DNA of 64,000 nt from NCBI GenBank assembly GCA_022841475.1, contig JALHRJ010000014.1, forward strand, positions 30,887 to 94,886, read 5' to 3'. Of this stretch, positions 19,912 through 29,333 are shown in pieces; within the stretch, counting starts at the first letter, position 1; every line of letters begins with the position of its first letter. Below the pieces are notes generated by a model that had not been told where the DNA came from, made no database searches, and worked only from the letters and a program-made list of their open reading frames with translations. Position numbers and translations under genes: made by a program. This stretch comes from Cyclobacteriaceae bacterium. GTDB taxonomy: Bacteria > Bacteroidota > Bacteroidia > Cytophagales > Cyclobacteriaceae.

Positions 19912-21330
19912 ATGAGCAAACGAATACTGGTTGTTGAAGATGAATTTATTGAAGCGAATCACTTGGAAATTATTCTTACAAGGGCAGGCTATGAAGTTTG
20001 TTCAATTGCTCGCTCCGTACCTTTTGCGTTGAATATCATCAAGAATGAAAATCCGGATTTCGTACTTCTTGATATCATGCTGAAGGGCAAACTAACAGGA
20101 ATTGACCTCGGTAAAATCCTTCTGGAAAGAAATATTCCGTTTGTTTATATTTCAGCGAATTCGAATAAGGAAACATTAGATGCAGCAAAAGCGACAGAAC
20201 CCTATGGATTCCTCGTGAAACCTTTTCGTGAAAAAGATGTTTTGGTTACCCTCGACATCGCCTACTACCTCCATGAGCATCGCTTGCAAACTGCATTGCA
20301 AAAAGAATTACAGAGCGATAAAATTAATACGAATGAAAAGACATATACCTTCGGTGGCATTTCAAAAAGCTTTTTAGATTATCGACTGATCGGGAGTAAT
20401 GCCGCCTTTCGGAAGGTACTCAACCACCTTCAACTTGTTGCTCCTATGGAAACTTCCGTTCTTATTACAGGTGAAAGTGGCACCGGAAAGGAAAAAATTG
20501 CAGAATGCATACATGGGCTCTCTAAGAGAAGTGATAAACCTATGGTAAAGGTTAATTGTGCAGCTATTCCCGCAACCCTGATTGAGTCTGAATTGTTTGG
20601 TCACGAACGCGGTGCATTTACTGGAGCAACAGAAAAACGAATTGGAAAGTTTGAAGCGGCCAAAGATGGTACCATTTTCCTTGACGAAATAGGAGAGATG
20701 CCGGTTGATATGCAAGTAAAATTACTGCGTGCGCTGCAGGAGAAAGAAATAGAAAGAATTGGAAGTAATGTACCAATAAAAATAAATGCCCGGGTTATTG
20801 CTGCTACTAATTTAGATCTGGAGAACGAAGTTTCTGAAGGCCGTTTCCGTATTGACTTATTCTATCGGCTCAATGTCTTTCCCCTTTCGCTTCCTCCGCT
20901 GCGAGAGCGTAAGGAGGACATTCAACTTTTAGCCAATTATTTTATTGAATCAATCTCCAAAAAACTTGGAAGAAAAATTAATGGCATTTCTGATTATACG
21001 TTTAACGCCATGATCAACTATGATTGGCCCGGAAACATTCGTGAACTAGAACATTTTATTGAAAGAAGTATTCTGTTGGCTCAGGGAAATATTATTGACA
21101 ATGATGAGCTGTCTGTGAGAGTGGAAACAAAAGCCTTTCGCCAAAACGTGGTTGAAGGCAAGACCATTGAGGAGAACGAACGAAATCACATCTTATCTAT
21201 GATCAATAAATGCAAAGGAAAAATATCGGGTGAAGATGGTGCTGCTGCATTACTTGGGATACCAGTTTCTACTCTTAACTCCCGAATAAAAAAATTAGGT
21301 ATAGAAAAAAAAACCCACTTTAGGGAGTAA
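19912..21330 (+). CDS. Sigma-54-dependent response regulator (NtrC-like)
   Basis: This 472-residue response regulator has a receiver domain (residues 1-120) with the acidic pair VEDE, phosphoacceptor Asp54 in LLDIML, and Lys103 in LVKPFREKD. An AAA+ domain follows with Walker A GESGTGKE (187-194), GAFTGA (234-239) and Walker B TIFLDE (254-259). A Fis-like helix-turn-helix ends the protein ([17 protein letters not shown]). The gene lies 14 nt after its probable kinase, and the same 14-nt gap is found in the paralogous pair at 53643-57853. Target promoters are unknown; -24/-12 sites were not searched for systematically. Confidence 0.93.
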   Translation: MSKRILVVEDEFIEANHLEIILTRAGYEVCSIARSVPFALNIIKNENPDFVLLDIMLKGKLTGIDLGKILLERNIPFVYISANSNKETLDAAKATEPYGFLVKPFREKDVLVTLDIAYYLHEHRLQTALQKELQSDKINTNEKTYTFGGISKSFLDYRLIGSNAAFRKVLNHLQLVAPMETSVLITGESGTGKEKIAECIHGLSKRSDKPMVKVNCAAIPATLIESELFGHERGAFTGATEKRIGKFEAAKDGTIFLDEIGEMPVDMQVKLLRALQEKEIERIGSNVPIKINARVIAATNLDLENEVSEGRFRIDLFYRLNVFPLSLPPLRERKEDIQLLANYFIESISKKLGRKINGISDYTFNAMINYDWPGNIRELEHFIERSILLAQGNIIDNDELSVRVETKAFRQNVVEGKTIEENERNHILSMINKCKGKISGEDGAAALLGIPVSTLNSRIKKLGIEKKTHFRE

Positions 21331-21491
21331 TTCATTTTACTCAAGCGTTCATATCATTTCTTTACTTCCTTAATTATTACTGGCAGTTGACTAACGTCAT
21401 CTGCTCGGAATTGTACACCATATAATAAGATCGGGACATGTTTTCAGCCTGTAGCCTCTGCTACTTTTGAACTGTAAAAACAAAATTCAGT

Positions 21492-22406
21492 ATGAAAACA
21501 AACCGACTAACTGATCCAGTAATAAACTGGAAGAAGCAAAAACATCTATTCCTGATTTTAATATTGTTATCCTGTTGTTTGGGTAGTAATTTTTCATTGT
21601 CTGCTCAAGAAAAAGTCCAAACGGTCCACTCAAAAACAATTGTATTCATTACAGGCGCATTTGTGAGCAACAGTGGTTGGGAGGAATGGCAAAGATATTT
21701 TGAAAGCAAGGGTTATAAAACCATTGCACCACCCTGGCCACATAAGGATGGTACTGCAGCTGAACTGAGGGCGCGACAACCATATGATACTGCCCTGGCA
21801 CGACTTACTATGAAAGAAGTGGTGGAGTTTTATGCTGACATCATTTCGAAGTGTTCCGAGAAACCTATTGTAATAGGGCATTCATTCGGTGGTTTAATTA
21901 CACAGCTCATGGTGAATCGTGACATTGTCGCGGCTGGGATTGCTATACATCCGGCACCAACAAAGGGTGTACTTCCTTATGAATTTGGATTTTTGCGTGG
22001 CGGAAGTAAATCGTTGGGCCTTTTTACATCAAAGGACAAAACCTATCTGATGTCATTCAAAAAATGGCAATATGCCTTTACTAATGGAATGTCGTTGGAA
22101 GAACAACGTGCTTCCTATGATGCTAACACCATTCCCGAATCAAAGACAGTTGCTCGCGGAGGGCTTTCAAAAGTTGCAAAAGTGGATTATAAAAAGCCTC
22201 ACCCTCGCTTGCTCATCACGTCCGGGGATAAAGATCATATTATACCCGCACATCTAAACAAAAGAAACTATAAAAAATATAAACCAAGTGGCTCCATTCT
22301 GGAATACAAAGAATTCCCCGGAAGAAATCATTATGTACTTGGATTGCCTACTTGGAAGGAAGATGCTGATTACATTCTGACTTGGATTGACAAGCACTCA
22401 CGGTAA
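21492..22406 (+). CDS. Exported alpha/beta hydrolase
   Basis: This 304-residue protein has a hydrophobic export signal ending near SLSAQ. A hydrolase domain follows with the segment VFITGAFVSNSGW, the nucleophile elbow GHSFGGL, an acid in SGDKDHIIP and a His in GRNHYVLG, giving a complete triad. The family is broad and includes esterases and haloperoxidase-like proteins, so the substrate cannot be named. It is followed after 2 nt by an NAD(P)-binding oxidoreductase, and the two are probably co-transcribed. Confidence 0.85.
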   Translation: MKTNRLTDPVINWKKQKHLFLILILLSCCLGSNFSLSAQEKVQTVHSKTIVFITGAFVSNSGWEEWQRYFESKGYKTIAPPWPHKDGTAAELRARQPYDTALARLTMKEVVEFYADIISKCSEKPIVIGHSFGGLITQLMVNRDIVAAGIAIHPAPTKGVLPYEFGFLRGGSKSLGLFTSKDKTYLMSFKKWQYAFTNGMSLEEQRASYDANTIPESKTVARGGLSKVAKVDYKKPHPRLLITSGDKDHIIPAHLNKRNYKKYKPSGSILEYKEFPGRNHYVLGLPTWKEDADYILTWIDKHSR

Positions 22407-22408
22407 CT

Positions 22409-23077
22409 ATGATTATCGCAATCATTGGGGCCACTGGAGCTACAGGGAAAATTTGCTTACAGCTATTGCTTCGCCATGCAGAGGTTCACCAGGTCATTTC
22501 GATCGGAAGAAACAGCACCAGACTTAATCATATCAAACTTATGGAGTTACCATTTCAACATCAGGAATTATCCTCAATCAATAAGGTAGATGCCTTCATT
22601 TCATGCATTGGAACTACCATGGGGAAAGCAAAGACTCGCACAGCATTCAGAAAGGTGGATCTAGAACTTCCTGTTCAAATAGCTAATCTTCTCAGGAACC
22701 GAGGATGCCATACAGCAGTTGTGTTATCCGCTCTCGGTGCAAATGCCTCGTCTTCTTTTTTTTATGCTGCTGTGAAAGGTCAAATGGAAGAGGGAATTAC
22801 CAGCGTTGGATTTAATAGCGTTTCCATCTTCCGCCCTTCCTTTATTGAGGTGGATAGAAAAGATGAAAGAACTGGCGAACGATGGATGATTGGTTTACTG
22901 AAATTAGTTTCAATATTCATGATCGGACCATTGAAAAAACTCAAACCACAAAATGCCAATATTTTAGCAGGTGCTATGATGACAGCCGTACTACAGCAAA
23001 AGAAGGGTATTTACTTTTACACCTCACCATTCAAGGACGACTTTAGTCAGGAGCATGTCCCAATTGAACTATCCTGA
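22409..23077 (+). CDS. NAD(P)H-binding atypical SDR / NmrA-like protein
   Basis: This 222-residue Rossmann-fold protein starts MIIAIIGATGATGK, the glycine-rich nucleotide site of atypical SDR proteins. SCIGTTMGKAKTR and VLSALGANASS are typical of the YwnB/HTATIP2-like group. There is no YxxxK pair of the classical type. The role may be redox sensing or reduction; the substrate is not shown. It starts 2 nt after the hydrolase gene and is followed by a small membrane protein, an aldehyde dehydrogenase and an alcohol dehydrogenase in the same direction. Confidence 0.85.
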   Translation: MIIAIIGATGATGKICLQLLLRHAEVHQVISIGRNSTRLNHIKLMELPFQHQELSSINKVDAFISCIGTTMGKAKTRTAFRKVDLELPVQIANLLRNRGCHTAVVLSALGANASSSFFYAAVKGQMEEGITSVGFNSVSIFRPSFIEVDRKDERTGERWMIGLLKLVSIFMIGPLKKLKPQNANILAGAMMTAVLQQKKGIYFYTSPFKDDFSQEHVPIELS

Positions 23078-23143
23078 TACCGGAATAGCCCGTGCAAAAC
23101 TCAATTTTCAAACAATACATTTTGATCACTTAACCAAAAAGCT

Positions 23144-23659
23144 ATGGAACCAAATCCTTTATTTTCATCTACACTCGGTATTATCCATACCATTGTAGGA
23201 ATTGTCGCCATTATTGTTGCTCTTACTGCTTTAATTCGTCATGGTAAAATAGACCCCTCAACCGGTTCAGGGAAGTGGTACATTTTCTTGACTCTATTCA
23301 CCTGTCTAAATTCATTTGCCGTCATGAAGACAGGTCACCTTTCACCCTCGCATTTTTTGTCCGTACTGATTCTTTTGCTTTTACCGGTTGGAATAATATT
23401 TCAATCGAGAAGTAAAAAAGGCACTGGGTTCGAATACGTTGGTGTTGTCGCTATGTCAATGACTCTGTTTCTTTCCTTTATTCCAACCATTGTGGAAACG
23501 CTCACCCGGATTCCACTTGGACATCCGCTCGCTACCAGTGATAAAGATCCAATCATCCAACCCTTTGTCTTGCTTTTAACAACCACTTTTGTAATTGGAT
23601 CAATTTACCAGGTGGTCAAAATGAGAAAACTAAGAAAGACAAATGTTAAAGCATGGTAA
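23144..23659 (+). CDS. Small membrane protein with about four helices
   Basis: This is a 171-residue integral membrane protein with hydrophobic stretches near residues 12-32, 45-60, 67-85, 99-115 and 139-158. It has no recognised enzyme motif. Two histidines (TGHLSPSHF) lie near a membrane helix and could bind a metal or haem, but this is a guess. It lies in the detoxification run between the NAD(P)-binding protein and the aldehyde dehydrogenase. I do not recognise the family. Confidence 0.7.
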   Translation: MEPNPLFSSTLGIIHTIVGIVAIIVALTALIRHGKIDPSTGSGKWYIFLTLFTCLNSFAVMKTGHLSPSHFLSVLILLLLPVGIIFQSRSKKGTGFEYVGVVAMSMTLFLSFIPTIVETLTRIPLGHPLATSDKDPIIQPFVLLLTTTFVIGSIYQVVKMRKLRKTNVKAW

Positions 23660-23703
23660 TCGGAATTGAAACTATCCATTAAAAATCATAAAACAACTTG
23701 AAA

Positions 23704-25062
23704 ATGAAAGAAATCATCGAACAACAACGAGAATATTTTAATTCCAATGTGACTAAACCATTATCCTTTAGGCTTGCAGCGCTAAAGACACTTAAGAAGG
23801 TGTTGAAGGATAACCAAAACCAATTGGATGCAGCAATTAAAAAGGATTTTGGGAAACAACGTTTCGAAAATCTGTTAACTGAACTTTATGTGGTTCAGGA
23901 TGACCTTACTGTTGCCATTGACAACCTCGAAGTGTGGGCAAGCAACAAACCTATCCCTACTAATGTCCTCAACGACCCATCTACGTGTTATATTATGGCC
24001 GAACCACTAGGCGTCAGCCTTATCATAGGTCCGTGGAATTATCCGTACCAACTTACCTTGGCACCAATTGTTGCGGCAATAGCTGCAGGTTGCACGGCCA
24101 TCATTAAGCCAAGCGAACTCACGGTCAACAGCAGTAGCCTCATTGCAAAACTTATAAACGAAAACTTTGATTCAAAGTACCTGCATGTTGTGCTCGGTGG
24201 AATTCCAGAAACAACTGCTCTACTGGAGCAAAAATTTGACAAGATATTTTTTACAGGAAGCGTACCCGTAGGGAAGATTGTTTACCAGGCAGCTGCCAAG
24301 CACTTAACTCCTGTAACTCTGGAACTTGGAGGAAAGAGCCCTGTAATCATTATGGAGGACAGCGATCTGGAGCTAACTGTGAAGCGTCTGGTTTGGGGGA
24401 AATTTTTAAATAGCGGACAAACCTGCATTGCACCAGATTATGTTTTTGTACACAGCAAAATAGAAAATAAATTTCTTGAACTGCTCACTACCGAAATCAA
24501 AACCCGCGAGTACAAATTGGAAAATGGAAACTTGGTTCAGATTGTTAATGATCGGAATACTACCCGTCTTGCGAATCTCATCGACCCTGGAAAAGTACAC
24601 TACGGAGGGAAAGTTGATGTGAAGAATCGACTTATAGAACCTACAATATTAACAAATGTTACTTGGGATGATAAGGTTATGCAAGAGGAAATATTCGGAC
24701 CAATCTTGCCGGTAATGACCTTTAATAACCTTAAAGAGGTTATCCGTCAGATTAAGGAAAGACCCAAGCCCCTGGCATTATATCTATTTACAAAAAGTGA
24801 GGAGACCAAAAATAAAGTTCTATCCGAAGTTTCCTTTGGCGGTGGGTGTGTGAATGATACAATCATGCACATTTCTGTTGGAGCATTACCCTTTGGAGGG
24901 GTAGGGGATAGTGGTATTGGTAGCTATCATGGCGAAGAAGGCTTTAAATCTTTTTCTCATTACAAGAGTATCCTTGATAAACCATTCACTCCCGAACCGG
25001 AAATAAAGTTCTCTCCGTACACAACCGAGAAAATTCAAATGATGGAATCACTGGTAAATTAA
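23704..25062 (+). CDS. Aldehyde dehydrogenase (class 3-like)
   Basis: This NAD(P)-dependent aldehyde dehydrogenase of 452 residues oxidises aldehydes to acids. The general base Glu207 is in LELGGKSP and the nucleophile Cys241 in SGQTCIAPDY. The short length and the C-terminus (GDSGIGSYHGEEGFKSFSHY) fit the class 3 or fatty-aldehyde group rather than the 500-residue classes. The ATG at 23704 is preferred over a TTG two codons earlier. It lies 29 nt before a zinc alcohol dehydrogenase, so the pair could convert an alcohol to an acid, or remove toxic aldehydes. Confidence 0.95.
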   Translation: MKEIIEQQREYFNSNVTKPLSFRLAALKTLKKVLKDNQNQLDAAIKKDFGKQRFENLLTELYVVQDDLTVAIDNLEVWASNKPIPTNVLNDPSTCYIMAEPLGVSLIIGPWNYPYQLTLAPIVAAIAAGCTAIIKPSELTVNSSSLIAKLINENFDSKYLHVVLGGIPETTALLEQKFDKIFFTGSVPVGKIVYQAAAKHLTPVTLELGGKSPVIIMEDSDLELTVKRLVWGKFLNSGQTCIAPDYVFVHSKIENKFLELLTTEIKTREYKLENGNLVQIVNDRNTTRLANLIDPGKVHYGGKVDVKNRLIEPTILTNVTWDDKVMQEEIFGPILPVMTFNNLKEVIRQIKERPKPLALYLFTKSEETKNKVLSEVSFGGGCVNDTIMHISVGALPFGGVGDSGIGSYHGEEGFKSFSHYKSILDKPFTPEPEIKFSPYTTEKIQMMESLVN

Positions 25063-25091
25063 TAGGTTATTAAAAAGGTAAACCAAGATAT

Positions 25092-26198
25092 ATGAAAATT
25101 CGCGCAGCTGTATTGGATCAACCACATCAGCCATTTCATGTCCAGGATATAGAAATGAATCAGGAGCTTCGCCCCTTAGAGGTTCTGGTGAAAATCATCG
25201 CCACTGGATTATGTCATACTGATCTTTCTGTTAGAGATCAACATATACCCGTTCCTTTTCCCGTAATCGTGGGGCATGAAGGTGCTGGTATCGTTCAGGA
25301 TATTGGGTCAGGAGTGACCACAATAAAAAAGGGCGACCGTGTGTTATTAGCGCCAGCCAGCTGTGGCAAATGTATGAATTGTCTATCCGGCCATCCTTCT
25401 TATTGTGTCAACCTTTATGTATTGAATATGCCTGGTCCTAGAAACGATGGATCACATCCATATCATGATCAGCAAGGCAATGGAGTAAGCGGATTTTTCT
25501 TTGGCCAGTCTTCCTTTGGAACCTACTCATTAACCACCGAAAATAGTGTTGTTAAAGTCGATAGTGATGTTCCACTGGAGATTATGGGACCACTTGGATG
25601 CGGAATGCAAACAGGTGCCGGAACGGTGTTAAATGTATTACGCCCTAACGCTGGAGAAAGCCTGGTGGTATTTGGAGTAGGCCCTGTTGGGTTGGCAGCA
25701 ATCATGGCCGCAAAAGCAGCTGGATGCACAACGATAGTGGCCGTGGATATCCATGAAAACCGACTTGCCTTAGCGTTGAATCTCGGAGCCACTCATATAA
25801 TAAATAGTAAAGAAGAAAATCCAGGTCAGGCCATCGAGCAAAGGATTCGTCCAGGTGGAGTTCATTATACCGTTGACACCACCGGCAGGAATGAAATTAT
25901 TCATCATGCCATCGGATGCCTGCGCTTTATGGGAAAGTGTGCATTGATTGCGGTACCTTCTTCAGCTACCCTAACCATCGACTACTCAGTGTTGAATAGT
26001 GGACGATCCATTCAGGTGGTTGTGGAAGGGGATAGCGTACCACAATTATTCATTCCCAAATTAATTGAACTTTATAAAAAAGGAATGTTTCCCTTTGAAA
26101 AACTGATCCGCTTTTACGAATTAGAAGAAATTAATCAAGCCGTAACAGATACCGAAAAAGGAATCACTTTGAAAGCAGTGATTCGAATGCCACAGTAG
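25092..26198 (+). CDS. Zinc-dependent alcohol dehydrogenase, MDR family (aryl-alcohol type)
   Basis: This 368-residue enzyme has the catalytic zinc ligands Cys (GLCHTDL) and His (GHEGAG). The structural zinc loop has four cysteines (CGKCMNCLSGHPSYC), and the nucleotide site is GVGPVGLAAIMAA. The pattern resembles class III and aryl-alcohol (XylB/AreB) dehydrogenases. It interconverts an alcohol and an aldehyde with NAD(H). It closes the run that starts at 21492, and a strong terminator follows 17 nt after its stop codon. Confidence 0.94.
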   Translation: MKIRAAVLDQPHQPFHVQDIEMNQELRPLEVLVKIIATGLCHTDLSVRDQHIPVPFPVIVGHEGAGIVQDIGSGVTTIKKGDRVLLAPASCGKCMNCLSGHPSYCVNLYVLNMPGPRNDGSHPYHDQQGNGVSGFFFGQSSFGTYSLTTENSVVKVDSDVPLEIMGPLGCGMQTGAGTVLNVLRPNAGESLVVFGVGPVGLAAIMAAKAAGCTTIVAVDIHENRLALALNLGATHIINSKEENPGQAIEQRIRPGGVHYTVDTTGRNEIIHHAIGCLRFMGKCALIAVPSSATLTIDYSVLNSGRSIQVVVEGDSVPQLFIPKLIELYKKGMFPFEKLIRFYELEEINQAVTDTEKGITLKAVIRMPQ

Positions 26199-26215
26199 CT
26201 CAACTACTCATCTTT

Positions 26216-26252
26216 AAAAATCGATAGTCTTTTTCGGGCTATCGATTTTTTT
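26216..26252 (+). terminator. Intrinsic terminator after alcohol dehydrogenase
   Basis: AAAAATCGATAG and CTATCGATTTTT form a perfect 12-bp inverted repeat around an 11-nt loop, ending in a run of seven T. The stem is A/T flanked and so could work on both strands, but only the plus-strand operon reads into it. Confidence 0.85.
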
Positions 26253-26347
26253 ACCAAATAAAATTATCGTCATCGCATCCACAAAGGTTGTATAATAAAT
26301 ACAAGATTTCTCTTGAAATGTAAAATCATTCAGTCAATACTCTAGCC

Positions 26348-26355
26348 TACATTTG
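26348..26355 (+). promoter_or_regulatory. Bacteroidetes-type -7 box (TACATTTG)
   Basis: TACATTTG fits TAnnTTTG and lies 30 nt before the ATG at 26386. An in-frame TTG at 26353 is part of this box, so it is unlikely to be the start codon of the hydrolase gene. No -33 TTG is at the usual spacing. Confidence 0.45.
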
Positions 26356-26385
26356 TTTGTATTAAAAAAAACTAAACACTTTAAA

Positions 26386-27075
26386 ATGAAAAAAAGTATG
26401 AGAACAAATCTGACCCTTGCCCTTCTTGTATGGGCCTTTGCAGCATTTGCGCAGAAGCCTTCTGTCGAACTATTAACACCCAGCAACCATTCATTGATTC
26501 TGATTGATCATGAAAGTCAAATGGCGTTTGCAGTTAAGAACATTGACATTGAAGAACTAAGGAACAACACAGGACTGGTAGCAGGTGGTTCTAAGATTTT
26601 CAATGTACCAACGGTTGTAACAACAGTGGCTGAGAAATCCTTTAGTGGCCCGGTATTCAAAGAGTTAATAGATGTATATCCTTCGGGATATATCGATAGA
26701 ACAACGATGAATGCATGGGAAGATCCGAATGCCTATAAAGCAATTGTTGCAAAAGGAAAAAAGCGAATTGTCATGGCCGGTCTATGGACAAGCGTATGTA
26801 TTGCAGGCCCGGCCTTGTCAGCAAAAGCGGAGGGCTATGATGTATATGTCATCACCGATGCATGCGGGGATGTATCAAAGGAAGCTCATGACATGGCGAT
26901 CCTTCGCATGTCCCAAGCAGGTGTGAAGATGATGACCTCAACACAGTATGTGTTGGAACTTCAGCGGGATTGGGCCAGGGGTGAAACTTATACACCAGTT
27001 ACAGACCTATTCAAAAAATATGGTGGCGCATATGGAGTGGGCCTTGACTATGCGCACACCATGTTGAAGCATTAA
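26386..27075 (+). CDS. Exported isochorismatase-family hydrolase (YcaC-like)
   Basis: This 229-residue cysteine hydrolase carries a signal peptide ending AAFAQ, which is unusual because most isochorismatase-fold enzymes are cytosolic. The catalytic Asp is in LILIDHESQ and the Cys in GLWTSVCIAGPALSA. The segment RTTMNAWEDP matches the YcaC-like subgroup. The exact substrate is unknown. It is flanked by terminators on both sides and so is a single-gene unit. An AraC regulator follows 211 nt downstream. Confidence 0.87.
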   Translation: MKKSMRTNLTLALLVWAFAAFAQKPSVELLTPSNHSLILIDHESQMAFAVKNIDIEELRNNTGLVAGGSKIFNVPTVVTTVAEKSFSGPVFKELIDVYPSGYIDRTTMNAWEDPNAYKAIVAKGKKRIVMAGLWTSVCIAGPALSAKAEGYDVYVITDACGDVSKEAHDMAILRMSQAGVKMMTSTQYVLELQRDWARGETYTPVTDLFKKYGGAYGVGLDYAHTMLKH

Positions 27076-27096
27076 GTCTTCATTGTTTTAGGTGGC

Positions 27097-27132
27097 AAAG
27101 ACTTGGCTATTAAAATAGTCAGGTCTTTTTTT
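27097..27132 (+). terminator. Intrinsic terminator after isochorismatase-family gene
   Basis: AAAGACTTGGCTATT pairs with AATAGTCAGGTCTTT with few mismatches, and the hairpin runs into seven T residues. It lies 21 nt after the stop codon. Confidence 0.75.
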
Positions 27133-27286
27133 ATTTTATGAACAATGTAAATGATGTTGATATGAGTGGATAATTAACGAACAATCGACAGTGCTATATG
27201 TGCCGCATTATTGTAACTAACAAGTAATCATTTATTTAGCAACTTGGTACGACAGTTGGAAAGGTTGATTAAAAACCTCAATCAAC

Positions 27287-28177
27287 ATGAACTCAACTGG
27301 GCAGCAAATTCAACTTAGAAGTCTCGATTATTTTAAGACAGAGACAATAGAACATAAGCGATCTCTCTTCAATATTAAAGAAGTGAGAAGTAATGATGAA
27401 GCTAGCTTCAACACCTTAACAACGTGTACACGCCTGGAGCACTTTGAACTTCTGTGGATTTTTACAGGAAAAGCCGTCTTAACTATAGACACCCAAAGGA
27501 ATGAGCTTACAGATAATGTCATTTATTTTTTGGTTCCCGGTCAAACCAGGCAACTGCAACAGCATGCTGATATGCTGGGCTACCTGATCTCAGTAAGCGC
27601 GGATTTTTTATCTTTATCTGAACTACAATTACCTCCGCAGTCTATCAAGGACCGAAAATGTATGTTCGTCTATCCAGATGAAAAGTCATCAGAAGAAATG
27701 CTCATCATTGTGAAAAGAATGAATAAAGAACTTGAAAATTACTACCTGCTCCGTTCGGAGATCCTGAAGGGATTTTTAAAGATTTTCATGATTTATTTTT
27801 CAAGGAAAATTGAATCAACCCATGAAGTAGATGGTTCCATTTACAACGGTAGGGGCCAGGAAATTACAGATAACTTTATGTTCCTTGTAAAAAAACATTT
27901 TGCCAGTAAAAAGAAAGTAGAAGATTATGCCAGCGAACTTTGTGTTACACCAAATTACCTGAACTGGGTGGTCAAGAAATTTTCTGGCTTCCCCGCAAGT
28001 CATCATATCCAACAACATGTCATTCTTGAAGCTAAAAAAAAGGCCCTCTATTCGATGCTCCGCATGAAGGAAATAGCGATTGAACTTGGTTTTAATGACT
28101 ATGCACATTTCAGTAAATATTTTAAAAACTATGCGGGTACTAGTTTTTCGCAATTCAGAAAAATGATCTTGCGCTAA
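27287..28177 (+). CDS. AraC-family transcriptional regulator
   Basis: This 296-residue DNA-binding regulator has a cupin-like N-terminal half (FELLWIFTGKAVLTID; VIYFLVPGQTRQL) and a C-terminal AraC double helix-turn-helix with VEDYASELCVTPNYL and EIAIELGFNDYAHFSKYF. It is closely related to the next gene and to the one at 52645, sharing the NDYAHFSK block and the helical linker LRSEILKGFLKIFMIYFSRK. The effector is unknown. Related regulators often sit next to the oxidoreductases they control; the nearest genes are the isochorismatase-family hydrolase and the fatty acid hydroxylase. Confidence 0.92.
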   Translation: MNSTGQQIQLRSLDYFKTETIEHKRSLFNIKEVRSNDEASFNTLTTCTRLEHFELLWIFTGKAVLTIDTQRNELTDNVIYFLVPGQTRQLQQHADMLGYLISVSADFLSLSELQLPPQSIKDRKCMFVYPDEKSSEEMLIIVKRMNKELENYYLLRSEILKGFLKIFMIYFSRKIESTHEVDGSIYNGRGQEITDNFMFLVKKHFASKKKVEDYASELCVTPNYLNWVVKKFSGFPASHHIQQHVILEAKKKALYSMLRMKEIAIELGFNDYAHFSKYFKNYAGTSFSQFRKMILR

Positions 28178-28399
28178 GCCATAGCCCTCTATGTAATTGG
28201 GTTGAACTACGAAGTAATTCTACAATCCGGCTTTTCTTGCTTCTGGTAACGTCACTAGAGAAAGTGAACAACATTGTTTCGTTAATTATCGAAATACCGA
28301 CAGCAATCTTTCGCTGATTTCAGTTTATATATTTGTTTATCAATTAGTTAGGTAAGTGGCATGGGTATTGGAATATAGTTAATAACCAATCCCATAGGT

Positions 28400-29302
28400 A
28401 TGAATACATCTTATACTTTCGCAGAATCAACCCTGGTTAAAGCCCAGACAAGTAATGCACACCTCCATCAAAAAGTAGTGCCTTTTGAGATCTATTCTTT
28501 GGAGGATTTATATACAGATGATCCTGAAAAACTGGAAATGAGCTCACGTCTCACTCGATTCGAAATCCTATGGATACAACGAGGAAAAGGATCTCTCAGC
28601 ATTGACCTTAATAAAATGGACATTGACATCAACACTATAATTTGCCTCATCCCAGGTCAGCTCCGGAAATTTAATAAGGGTACTACCAAAATTGAAGGCT
28701 ATTATATTTCACTCTGTGCTGATTTCTTATGCATGCCAGAAAGCCAACTTGACTTTTCCTTCCTCATCGCTCAACATAATCGCGGCAATAATTATTTAAT
28801 GCTTCAGCCCGATGAGGAGACTATCGTTGAGATGGATGAGGTGGTTTTAAAAATGAGTCGCGAATTCAAAAACAGTTATCTGATGCGATCTGAAATCCTG
28901 CAAGGGTTTCTTAAGATTTTTATGATCTATCTGTCGCGGAAAATGGAAAAGGTAATTTCTGACAAAATGTGTTGCAAGGATGCAGAAATGGTGAGCCGGT
29001 TTATGATGATGCTCAAGAAAGAATTTGCCAATAAAAAGAAAGTTGCAGAGTATGCTGAAGAACTGTGCGTTACGCCTAATTATCTTAATCAAATGGTTAA
29101 ACGTATTTCAGGATTTCCAGCAAGTCACCATATACAGCAACAAATCATTATAGAAGCAAAGCGACAGGCTTTGTATTCAGGCATGCGGCTAAAAGAGATA
29201 GCTGATTTTTTGGGATTTAATGATTATGCCCACTTCAGTAAGTTCTTTAAAAATTATTCAGGTACCAATTTTTCTAATTTCAAAAAAACGCTAGTGAGCT
29301 GA
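28400..29302 (+). CDS. AraC-family transcriptional regulator (paralogue)
   Basis: This 300-residue regulator has the same layout as the gene before it: an N-terminal cupin-like part (FEILWIQRGKGSLSID; TIICLIPGQLRKF), a helical linker, and a C-terminal AraC domain with VAEYAEELCVTPNYL and EIADFLGFNDYAHFSKFF. The two genes look like an old tandem duplication. It lies 31 nt before a fatty acid hydroxylase family gene and could be transcribed with it. Confidence 0.92.
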   Translation: MNTSYTFAESTLVKAQTSNAHLHQKVVPFEIYSLEDLYTDDPEKLEMSSRLTRFEILWIQRGKGSLSIDLNKMDIDINTIICLIPGQLRKFNKGTTKIEGYYISLCADFLCMPESQLDFSFLIAQHNRGNNYLMLQPDEETIVEMDEVVLKMSREFKNSYLMRSEILQGFLKIFMIYLSRKMEKVISDKMCCKDAEMVSRFMMMLKKEFANKKKVAEYAEELCVTPNYLNQMVKRISGFPASHHIQQQIIIEAKRQALYSGMRLKEIADFLGFNDYAHFSKFFKNYSGTNFSNFKKTLVS

Positions 29303-29333
29303 AAATATTTCCAATCAATAAAATTCAAATAGT

